From the NCBI GenBank assembly GCA_964228555.1, contig CAXQZU010000009.1, forward strand, positions 18,911 through 82,910: a stretch of DNA of 64,000 nucleotides, written 5' to 3'. Within the stretch, counting starts at the first letter, position 1; the number at the start of each line of letters is the position of its first letter. Under the pieces are notes generated by a model, which saw only the letters and a list, made by a program, of their open reading frames with translations, ran no database searches and was not told the origin of the DNA. The position numbers and the translations under genes are program-made. This stretch comes from CAXQZU01 sp964228555 (lineage in GTDB: Bacteria > Planctomycetota > PLA2 > JAEUHO01). This document shows positions 58,022 through 64,000 of this stretch, piece after piece.

Positions 58022-58504
58022 ATGCCCCAGACGCTCATCGACCTCTCCATCATCGACCCCTCCCGGGTGGTGGCCAGCCTCGAGGACATCCGGCGGCACA
58101 ACCCGCAGCGCTACGAGATGGAACAGCTCACGCGGGTATGCCACTTCGACCTGCAGGCCGGCGAGGCGGCGGGCGTGCTGGAACTGCCCGCCGACCCGTG
58201 GTGGGGCCGCGGCCACGTGCCCGGCCGGCCGCTGATGCCCGGCGTGCTGATGCTGGAGGCGGCCGCCCAGCTGTGCTCGTGGTGCGCCTGGCAGGTCTAC
58301 GACGCGGCCACCTACAAGGACCGCTTCTTCGGGTTCGGCGGCATCGACGACGTGAAGTTCCGCTCGGTGGTGCTGCCCAGCCAGACGCTGCTCATCCTCG
58401 GCAAGAAGGTGGAGGTGCGCGACCGGCGCGCCATCTTCGACACGCAGGGCGTCGTCGAGGGTCGCATCGCCTTCTCGGCCCGCATCACCGGGATGTGGGT
58501 GTAG
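58022..58504 (+). CDS. FabZ/FabA-like hotdog dehydratase
   Basis: 160 residues. The catalytic motif RGHVPGRPLMPGVLMLEAAAQ carries His65 and the acid Glu79, as in 3-hydroxyacyl-ACP dehydratases. The N-terminal 45 residues are longer than in FabZ and the chain lacks obvious partners of fatty-acid synthesis nearby. It may act on a special acyl chain. Because the locus is about 10 kb from the spt-like gene, a link to sphingolipid acyl chains is only a possibility. Confidence 0.85.
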   Translation: MPQTLIDLSIIDPSRVVASLEDIRRHNPQRYEMEQLTRVCHFDLQAGEAAGVLELPADPWWGRGHVPGRPLMPGVLMLEAAAQLCSWCAWQVYDAATYKDRFFGFGGIDDVKFRSVVLPSQTLLILGKKVEVRDRRAIFDTQGVVEGRIAFSARITGMWV

Positions 58505-58525
58505 GGCGCCGCGACGCTCCCGGCC

Positions 58526-59062
58526 CTAGGGGGCCGCGGGGCGCTCCCATGGCCAGCGGCCCGTGGCGTGCTCGCGCGCGCGCTCGACATACCCCGCCGC
58601 ATGGGCCACGGCCTCGAGCCGGCGCTCGGCTGGGTCCAGCGTGCGCACCACGCGCGCCGGCACGCCCACCACCAGCGTCCAGGGCGGCACCTCCTGCCCC
58701 TCGCGCACCAACGCGCCAGCGGCCACGATGGCGCCCTCCCCCACCTTGCTGCCGCCCAGCAGGATGGCGCCCATGCCCACGAGGGCGAGGTCGCCGATGT
58801 GCACGCCGTGGCACAGCGCCCCGTGCCCGATCGTGACATCGCTGCCGATGGCCTGCGGGCAGCCCGGGTCCACGTGCACCACGGCGCCGTCCTGCACGTT
58901 GGTGCGCGCCCCGATGGTGATGGCGGCGTCGTCGCCGCGCACCACGACGCCGTACCACAGGCTGGCATCGCGCCCCAGCGCCACCCGCCCCGTGACGCTG
59001 GCCGTGCTGGCCACGAAGGCCTCGCCCACGGCGTGCAGGCAGTGGGCAGCGGGCCCGCTCAC
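58526..59062 (-). CDS. Gamma-class carbonic anhydrase-like protein (left-handed beta helix)
   Basis: 178 residues of hexapeptide repeats. His63, His80 and His85 in VVHVDP and GHGALCHGVHIG are the three zinc ligands, as in YrdA/PaaY-type gamma carbonic anhydrases. The C-terminal VVGVPARVVR and the helix after it are typical. The GTG at 59062 overlaps the CPBP gene stop (GTGA). Activity may be carbonic anhydrase or acyltransferase-like; the metal site is complete. Confidence 0.9.
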   Translation of the reverse strand: MSGPAAHCLHAVGEAFVASTASVTGRVALGRDASLWYGVVVRGDDAAITIGARTNVQDGAVVHVDPGCPQAIGSDVTIGHGALCHGVHIGDLALVGMGAILLGGSKVGEGAIVAAGALVREGQEVPPWTLVVGVPARVVRTLDPAERRLEAVAHAAGYVERAREHATGRWPWERPAAP

Positions 59063-60180
59063 GCAGCGTCCCCGTGCAGCAGGCGCGCCACCATCGGCGC
59101 CAGCGACGAGGCGTTGTGCACGGCGTGCACCACCACGCAGGCCAGCAGCGAGTTGGTGCGCTCCATGACCCACGACAGCACCATCGCCAGCGCGAACAGC
59201 GGCACGAAGGCCATCATGTTCCCGTGGATGGCCGCGAACACGAGCGAGACGAGCACGGCCGCGCCGAAGGGCCCGCCCGGCATGCGCTGGCGCAGCGAGG
59301 GGTAGAGCAGGCCGCGGAACACGGCCTCCTCGGTCACCGGCGCCACCAGCACGCCGAAGGCAGCGATCAGCCAGGGCTGGGCCGGGTGCTGGGGCGCAGC
59401 GAAGTGCTGCACGACCTCCTGCACCTGCAGGGGCTGGCCCGTGGACACCATGAGCCAGCCCCAGACCAGCTGCACCGGCAGCACCAGCAGCGTGGCGATG
59501 CAGGCGAACTTGAGGCCCAGCAGCACGCCCGAGCGCGCGGGGGGCAGTCGCGGCGGGCCCAGCCGCTGCCGGCGCATGGCCACCAGCAGCGCCGGGGGGG
59601 CCAGCGCCAGCGTCACGGCGAGGATGCCGAACTCCACGTCCGCCAGCGGCCGCTTGCCCGGCGGCCACAGGCTGACCATGACCAGCTGCACGCCGACCAC
59701 GAAGCAGGCAAACAGGGCCAGCGCGTTGCCCGCACTCGCCACCACGGTGGGCCAGTCGCCGCCGGGCGCAGCCTGCCCACGACCCCAGCCGGGCAGCGGC
59801 GCTCCATGGCGCCTGCGGTCCTCCAGCAGGATCTCGTGGGCGAGGCAGCCGATGCCTGCCAGCAGCAACGCCAGCTTCACGGCCCACACCAGCACGGCGG
59901 CAAGGCCGCTCTGTCCCAGCCATGCGGCAAGGCGGCGCTCGTCCCACGCCGCGCGCGCCTCCGGCGCCGGGACGGCGGCCTGCGCCCCTGCCGGCGCAGC
60001 GCCGGGCGGCGGGCCCGCCTCGCCCTCCGGGGGCGCCGGCGCCGCGGAGGGCTGCCCGGCCGCCGGCGTCGCGGCAGGCGGCCCTGCCGGCGGGGTGCGC
60101 TCGCGCGCGAGGCCCAGCGCCAGCGCGCCTGCCGCCACGAGCACCAGCGCCACCAGCGCGCGCAGTGCGGCCGACCTCAT
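59059..60180 (-). CDS. CPBP-family intramembrane metalloprotease
   Basis: 373 residues. A hydrophobic N-terminal helix and a Pro/Ala-rich linker (28-78) precede about seven membrane helices. The CPBP motifs are TEEAVFRGLLYPSLR with Glu284-Glu285 and Arg289, His319 in FAAIHGN, and His352/His355 in VVHAVHN. Bacterial members cleave membrane substrates or modify prenylated peptides; the substrate here is unknown. The ATG overlaps the ThiS-ThiG stop (ATGA), so it may be in the same operon. Confidence 0.88.
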   Translation of the reverse strand: MRSAALRALVALVLVAAGALALGLARERTPPAGPPAATPAAGQPSAAPAPPEGEAGPPPGAAPAGAQAAVPAPEARAAWDERRLAAWLGQSGLAAVLVWAVKLALLLAGIGCLAHEILLEDRRRHGAPLPGWGRGQAAPGGDWPTVVASAGNALALFACFVVGVQLVMVSLWPPGKRPLADVEFGILAVTLALAPPALLVAMRRQRLGPPRLPPARSGVLLGLKFACIATLLVLPVQLVWGWLMVSTGQPLQVQEVVQHFAAPQHPAQPWLIAAFGVLVAPVTEEAVFRGLLYPSLRQRMPGGPFGAAVLVSLVFAAIHGNMMAFVPLFALAMVLSWVMERTNSLLACVVVHAVHNASSLAPMVARLLHGDAA

Positions 60181-61202
60181 GCGCCAGCCACCGGAGGCGG
60201 GAGCACGCCCGTGACGGGCGAGGAGGGCCGGGGTGCCCCCTTGGGCATGCGACCGGCCAGGAAGGCCTTGCGACCCGCGACGCAGGCATCGCGCATCGCC
60301 TCGGCCATCAGCACGGGATGGCGCGCCTTGGCGATGGCGGTGTTGAGCAGCACCCCAGAGGCGCCCAGCTCCATGGCCACGGCGCAGTCGCTGGCCGTGC
60401 CCACGCCCGCGTCCACGATCACGGGCACGCGCGCGCGGCTCACGATCAGCTCCAGGTTGAGCGGGTTGAGGATGCCCAGCCCCGTGCCGATCGCGCTGCC
60501 CAGCGGCATCACGGCCGCCGCGCCATGCTCCTCCATGCGGCGCGCCATCACGGGGTCGTCGTTGGTGTAGACGAGGACCGTGAAGCCCTCGGCCACCAGC
60601 ACCTTGAGCGCCTTGAGCGTCTGCTCGGTGTCAGGCAGCAGCGTGTCGGGATCGGCCAGCACCTCGAGCTTGACGAGCTCGGCGATGCCCAGCTCGCGCG
60701 CCAGCCGCAGCGTGCGCACGGCCTCGTCGGCCGTGAAGCAGCCGGCCGTGTTCGGCAGCAGGGTCCAGCGCGAGCCAAGCGCATCCAGCAGGTTGGGGCC
60801 GCCCTGCCGGGAGAGGTCCACGCGCCGCAAGGCCACGGTCACCACCTGCGTGCCACTGGCCTCGAGGGCCGCGAGGGTCTCGGCCACGCTGGCGTACTTG
60901 CCGGTCCCCACCATCAGCCGGCTGCTGAAGCGATGGGACCCGATCACCAGCGGCGGGTCCGGGGGACCCTCGAAGGCCGGGTCGCCACCGCCGACGAAGG
61001 TCACCACCTCCACGCGATCGCCGGGCGCCAGGCGATGGGTGTCGTGCTGGGCGCGCGGCACGACGGTGCCGTTCACCTCCACGGCCACCCGCGCCTCGCC
61101 CAGCCGCAGGTCGGCCAGCAGGTCGCGGATGCGCGGGCGCGCGAGGTCCAGCGCCCGGAGGCTGCCGTTGAGCAGGATGGTGGGCGCGGAGGCGGCACTC
61201 AC
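60177..61202 (-). CDS. thiG: ThiS-ThiG fusion: sulfur carrier plus thiazole synthase
   Basis: 341 residues from the GTG at 61202. Residues 8-73 are a ThiS ubiquitin-like domain ending VTFVGGG (71-73); 74-85 are a short linker; 86-341 are ThiG with the Schiff-base Lys178 in LVKLEVLADPDTL and the VIVDAGVGTASDCAVAMELG phosphate site. ThiS normally needs a free C-terminal Gly-Gly to carry sulfur; here it continues into ThiG, a fusion also known in other bacteria. TAGAGT lies 7 nt before the GTG. No thiF, thiO or thiC is in the window. Confidence 0.93.
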   Translation of the reverse strand: MSAASAPTILLNGSLRALDLARPRIRDLLADLRLGEARVAVEVNGTVVPRAQHDTHRLAPGDRVEVVTFVGGGDPAFEGPPDPPLVIGSHRFSSRLMVGTGKYASVAETLAALEASGTQVVTVALRRVDLSRQGGPNLLDALGSRWTLLPNTAGCFTADEAVRTLRLARELGIAELVKLEVLADPDTLLPDTEQTLKALKVLVAEGFTVLVYTNDDPVMARRMEEHGAAAVMPLGSAIGTGLGILNPLNLELIVSRARVPVIVDAGVGTASDCAVAMELGASGVLLNTAIAKARHPVLMAEAMRDACVAGRKAFLAGRMPKGAPRPSSPVTGVLPPPVAGA

Positions 61203-61209
61203 GCGCGCG

Positions 61210-61215
61210 ACTCTA
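61210..61215 (-). promoter_or_regulatory. Putative -10 box TAGAGT for leaderless thiSG
   Basis: TAGAGT on the minus strand, 7 nt before the GTG at 61202, no Shine-Dalgarno. Confidence 0.45.
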
Positions 61216-61267
61216 CGCCACGGCAGGCCCCACTGCACCTTCGCGAGACCCTGCGCGCGCCGGGCCG

Positions 61268-62569
61268 CTAGCCACCGCCGAGCCGCTTCTCCCACTTGTA
61301 GAGGTCGGCCACCTGCGCCAGCGTCGAGCCCGCCTGGATCTCGGCCCGCAGCCGGTTCTCCACCTCCAGGCAGTACTGGGCCCGGTTGGCCACCTCCAGC
61401 GCACGCGCCCGGGGCACGACCACCACGCCGTCGTCGTCAGCCACGACCCAGTCGCCCGGACGGCACTCGATGCCCTCCACGCGCAAGGCGACGTTGAGCT
61501 CGCCCAGGCCCTTGGGCTCGCCCGCGTGGGGGCAGGTGGCTCGCGCGTAGATGGGGAAGCCCAGCGCGGCGATGTCCTTGGTGTCCCTCACGGCGCCAAG
61601 CACCACCACGCCGGCCAGCCCCCGTTGCCGCGCCGAGTGCGTGGCCAGCTCGCCCCACACCGCCGGCGGCACGCCGCCGCTGTCGATCACCAGCACGTCG
61701 CCCGGCTGGCAGGCATCGATGGCCTCGACGGGCTTGGCCCAGTCGCCGGGCATCGTCTTCACGGTCACGGCCGGCCCGGCCACGCGCACGCCGGGGGCCA
61801 GCGAGCGCAGGCCGCCCCAGCAGGGCGCCCGGTGCATGGCGTCGCTGAGGTTGGGCGTGCTCACCTCGAGCAGCAAGCGCCGCATGGCGGCCTCGCCCGT
61901 CGCCCGCTCGGCCACCTCGCTGCGCCCGGCCGCGCCGCTGCTCATGGCCTGCACCACCTCGCGCGCGGCGGCAGCCGCGTCGCGGGCCTTGGTGATGGCC
62001 CCGCCCACGATCACGATGTCGGCGCCCGCAGCGACGGCCACGGGCGCAGTGCGGGCCGTGATGCCCCCGGCCACGCTCACCGGGATGCGCACGGCAGCCC
62101 GCACGGCCTTGAGCACGGCGAAGGGATCGCCCCCACGCACCTGCTCGTCGATGGGACAGTGCACGTTGACCAGGTCGGCCCCCAGCGCCTCGGCCTGCCG
62201 GGCACGGGCCACGGGATCGGCGCAGCCCAGCAGGTCCACCAGCACCTGGATGCCGACATTGCGCCCGGCCTCCACGCACTCGGCCAGCGTGCTGTCCGAG
62301 GCCACGCCCAGCACGGTGGCGATGCTGGCCCCCGCCTTGGCGGCGGCCTCCATCTCGAGCCGGCCGGCGTCCATCGTCTTGGCGTCGCACACGATGGGCA
62401 GCTGCGGGTAGGCCGCCCGCAGCGAGCGCACGGCCCCCAGCCCCTCGGCCTTGAGCAGGGGCGTGCCCACCTCGAGCAGGCCCACCCCCCCACGCACCCC
62501 CTCCTCCGCCGCCTTGAGGGCGCGGTGCAGGTCCACGTGGTCGAGGGCCAGCTGCAGGCGTGCGGGCAT
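61268..62569 (-). CDS. 3-Hexulose-6-phosphate synthase fused to RraA-like domain
   Basis: 433 residues. Residues 1-210 are an OMP-decarboxylase-fold hexulose-6-phosphate synthase with the CDAKTMDAG core (Asp62, Lys64, Asp67) and VSVAGGITARTAPVAV phosphate loop. Residues about 230-433 are RraA/HMG-aldolase-like: LSDAMHRAPCWGG, VVLGAVRDTKDIAALGFPIYA and DDDGVVVVP. HPS condenses formaldehyde and ribulose 5-phosphate; the fusion with RraA is known in archaea and some bacteria, where the RraA part may be a ketoacid aldolase or regulator. The usual partner phosphohexuloisomerase is absent. TAGGGT is 6 nt before the ATG. Confidence 0.88.
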   Translation of the reverse strand: MPARLQLALDHVDLHRALKAAEEGVRGGVGLLEVGTPLLKAEGLGAVRSLRAAYPQLPIVCDAKTMDAGRLEMEAAAKAGASIATVLGVASDSTLAECVEAGRNVGIQVLVDLLGCADPVARARQAEALGADLVNVHCPIDEQVRGGDPFAVLKAVRAAVRIPVSVAGGITARTAPVAVAAGADIVIVGGAITKARDAAAAAREVVQAMSSGAAGRSEVAERATGEAAMRRLLLEVSTPNLSDAMHRAPCWGGLRSLAPGVRVAGPAVTVKTMPGDWAKPVEAIDACQPGDVLVIDSGGVPPAVWGELATHSARQRGLAGVVVLGAVRDTKDIAALGFPIYARATCPHAGEPKGLGELNVALRVEGIECRPGDWVVADDDGVVVVPRARALEVANRAQYCLEVENRLRAEIQAGSTLAQVADLYKWEKRLGGG

Positions 62570-62575
62570 GCGCTC

Positions 62576-62581
62576 ACCCTA
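62576..62581 (-). promoter_or_regulatory. Putative -10 box TAGGGT for leaderless HPS-RraA gene
   Basis: TAGGGT, 6 nt, then the ATG at 62569. The 18-nt stretch including the ATG is identical to that of the PolX-like gene at 18660-18677. Confidence 0.5.
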
Positions 62582-62682
62582 CCGTGCCGGCCTCGCGCAG
62601 CCCACCGGCCGGGCCGCCGAGCACACGCCGGCCTGTTCGCCCATTCGTGGGCACCGGGGATCCCCGCGGGCCCCGCCCCGCG

Positions 62683-62711
62683 TTGACGAAGCCCGTGACC
62701 TGACGGAGGAT
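62683..62711 (+). promoter_or_regulatory. Candidate promoter of nusA
   Basis: TTGACG (62683-62688), 17-bp spacer, GAGGAT (62706-62711). This would give a leader of about 150 nt containing the 12-bp hairpin at 62735-62762. Confidence 0.4.
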
Positions 62712-62734
62712 CCCGCGTGTGCTCCAGGCACGCG

Positions 62735-62762
62735 CACGGCGGGCGTCACGACGCCCGCCGTG
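62735..62762 (+). other. Perfect 12-bp hairpin in the nusA leader
   Basis: CACGGCGGGCGT-cacg-ACGCCCGCCGTG, followed by TTCGTTCC. It resembles an intrinsic terminator or attenuator about 105 nt before the nusA ATG. No open frame with a start and ribosome binding site was seen between the HPS-RraA gene and nusA (62570-62866). Confidence 0.65.
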
Positions 62763-62866
62763 TTCGTTCCGGCGAGCCTTCCCATCCCTGACAAACCACC
62801 GACCGGACCGGGCCCCGCTGGGGCTCGCTCCCCCTGGCGGGCCGGGTCGCCCGCGAAGGAGCCTGC

Positions 62867-63940
62867 ATGGACCCTGCTGACATCGTCCGCCTCGCCGACG
62901 TCGTCCACCGCGATCGCGGGATCGACAAGGAGATCGTCTTCGTCGCCATCGAGGAGGGCCTCATGACGGCGGCCCGCCGCAAGTACGGCGAGGATGCGGT
63001 CATCGAGCTGCGCCTCGACCGCAAGACCGGCGCCATCCACCTGGCCGTGGACGGCCAGGTGCGCCAGATGTCCGACGAGGAGTTCGGCCGCATCGCGGCC
63101 CAGACCGCGCGGCAGGTGATGTCCACGCGCATCCGCGAGGCCGAGCGCGACACGCACCTGGGCGAGTGGGAGCGCCGCGTCGGGACCATCGTCACGGGAT
63201 CCATCCAGCGCATCGAGGGCAACAACCTCATCGTGAGCCTGGGCCGCGTCGAGGGCATCGTGCCGCGCTCGGAGCAGGTGCGCACCGAGAACTACAAGCA
63301 GGGGGACCGCATCCGGGCCTACTGCTTCGAGGCCCGCCCGCTGGGCCACCGCGTGCGCATCGTGCTGTCGCGCACCCGCCCCGAGTTCGTCAAGGAGCTG
63401 TTCAAGCTCGAGGTGCCGGAGATCGGCGAGGACGTGATCAAGGTGCACGCCATCGAGCGCGAGGCGGGCTACAAGACCAAGCTCGCGGTCGTGTCGGTGG
63501 ACCCGAAGGTGGACCCCATCGGCGCGTGCGTGGGCGTGCGCGGCAGCCGCATCCGCAACGTGATCGACGAGCTCAACGGCGAGAAGGTGGACATCCTGCC
63601 GTGGGTGGAGCAGCCCGAGGTGATGATCAGCACGGCGCTCAAGCCGGCCGCCATCAACTCGCTCACGCTGGATTACGAGAACAAGAGCGCTGACGTGCTC
63701 GTAGACGAAGACCAGCTCTCGCTGGCCATCGGCAAGCGGGGCGCCAACGTGCGCCTCGCCTCGCGCCTCACGGGGTGGGAGATCAACATCACGGGCGAGA
63801 AGCCCGTGGGTGCTCCCGCGAGCCCTGCGCCCGCCGCGGGCGAGGCCCCCGGGGCCGAGACCACCGCCGGCGACGCCGCCGCGGCGGCGCCGCGCCAGGA
63901 CGGCCCCGACGCCGCCAGCACGCCGCCGGCCGGGGCCTAG
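62867..63940 (+). CDS. nusA: Transcription factor NusA
   Basis: 357 residues: N-terminal RNA-polymerase-binding domain (1-105), S1 domain (about 108-180, GTIVTGSIQRIEGNNLIV), and two KH domains (about 200-320, with GACVGVRGSRI and LAIGKRGANVRLASRL). The C-terminal acidic repeats of E. coli NusA are missing, as in most other bacteria, and an Ala/Pro-rich tail takes their place. It binds RNA polymerase and controls pausing and termination. AAGGAG lies 6 nt before the ATG. rimP, which normally precedes nusA, is not here. Confidence 0.96.
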   Translation: MDPADIVRLADVVHRDRGIDKEIVFVAIEEGLMTAARRKYGEDAVIELRLDRKTGAIHLAVDGQVRQMSDEEFGRIAAQTARQVMSTRIREAERDTHLGEWERRVGTIVTGSIQRIEGNNLIVSLGRVEGIVPRSEQVRTENYKQGDRIRAYCFEARPLGHRVRIVLSRTRPEFVKELFKLEVPEIGEDVIKVHAIEREAGYKTKLAVVSVDPKVDPIGACVGVRGSRIRNVIDELNGEKVDILPWVEQPEVMISTALKPAAINSLTLDYENKSADVLVDEDQLSLAIGKRGANVRLASRLTGWEINITGEKPVGAPASPAPAAGEAPGAETTAGDAAAAAPRQDGPDAASTPPAGA

Positions 63941-63962
63941 ACCCGCGTGGCCGGGTCGGGCC

Positions 63963-63990
63963 GCGGGGCGCGCCCGCTGGCGCGCCCCGC
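63963..63990 (+). terminator. Perfect 12-bp hairpin after nusA
   Basis: GCGGGGCGCGCC-cgct-GGCGCGCCCCGC, starting 23 nt after the nusA stop. There is no T run before the window ends, so it may be a terminator or an mRNA-processing hairpin ahead of the next gene. Confidence 0.5.
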
Positions 63991-64000
63991 GACGCGCCGG

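Overview
The window is about 72% GC, is densely coded on both strands, and carries no phage, insertion sequence, CRISPR array or rRNA that I can see. I read 59 protein genes (one cut by the left edge) and two tRNAs. Several features suggest a Planctomycetota-like bacterium: many HEAT-repeat membrane or lipoproteins, a cytochrome whose repeats end like the planctomycete cytochrome C domain, a zinc-finger-anchored HExxH peptidase, and fused proteins such as hexulose-phosphate synthase-RraA and ThiS-ThiG. This assignment is an inference; no rRNA or classical marker tree can be run here.

Layout. 1-9 kb: HEAT protein, class I amidotransferase, GHMP sugar kinase overlapping a HAD phosphatase, a small helix-turn-helix-like protein, then a minus-strand operon kpsF-like isomerase / phosphohexomutase / penicillin-acylase-family hydrolase. 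9-12 kb: ComEC fused to DUF92, and tRNA-Lys. 12-17.4 kb: a cbb3-type oxidase operon whose last gene is a 950-residue cytochrome with three heme-less repeats. 17.5-25.3 kb: DUF4177, a redoxin, a PolX-like protein without catalytic residues, nth, BAX-inhibitor-like protein, glcD, a NifU-like protein with a degraded scaffold, DUF2203, HIT and folE. 25.3-32.9 kb: HEAT protein, tRNA-Leu, lipoprotein, and a branched-chain 2-oxoacid dehydrogenase operon (E1a-E1b-E2-second E1a-E3). 32.9-42 kb: kelch lipoprotein and a minus-strand mdh-argC-argD-argF'-argB-argE-argH operon using a carbamoyltransferase of the acylornithine type. 42-45.6 kb: HEAT lipoprotein, RsbW-like kinase, STAS protein, MlaE and MlaD. 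45.7-49.3 kb: a divergent cassette of NAD-dependent epimerase-like protein, serine-palmitoyltransferase-like enzyme and GNAT-like protein that matches the recently described bacterial ceramide pathway. 49.3-58 kb: a zinc-finger/HEAT protein, another HEAT protein, HU, a TMTC-like membrane protein, the HExxH protein and a HEAT protein. 58-64 kb: FabZ-like protein, gamma carbonic anhydrase-like, CPBP protease, ThiS-ThiG, HPS-RraA and nusA with a structured leader.

Genome-wide habits stand out. Of 58 visible stop codons 41 are TAG, 17 TGA and none TAA, although GC-rich genomes usually favour TGA; most TAG stops sit in CTAG, and three convergent gene pairs share one CTAG as both stop codons. Eleven genes have a TANNNT hexamer (usually TAGNNT) only 6-7 nt before the start codon and no Shine-Dalgarno, suggesting leaderless transcripts, while other genes have the same hexamer farther upstream plus a GGAG-type ribosome binding site. 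The most interesting loci are the ceramide-type cassette, the catalytically stripped PolX and NifU relatives, the ComEC-DUF92 fusion, the unusual cbb3 operon and the acylornithine carbamoyltransferase with Ala at the residue that decides acetyl versus succinyl specificity.
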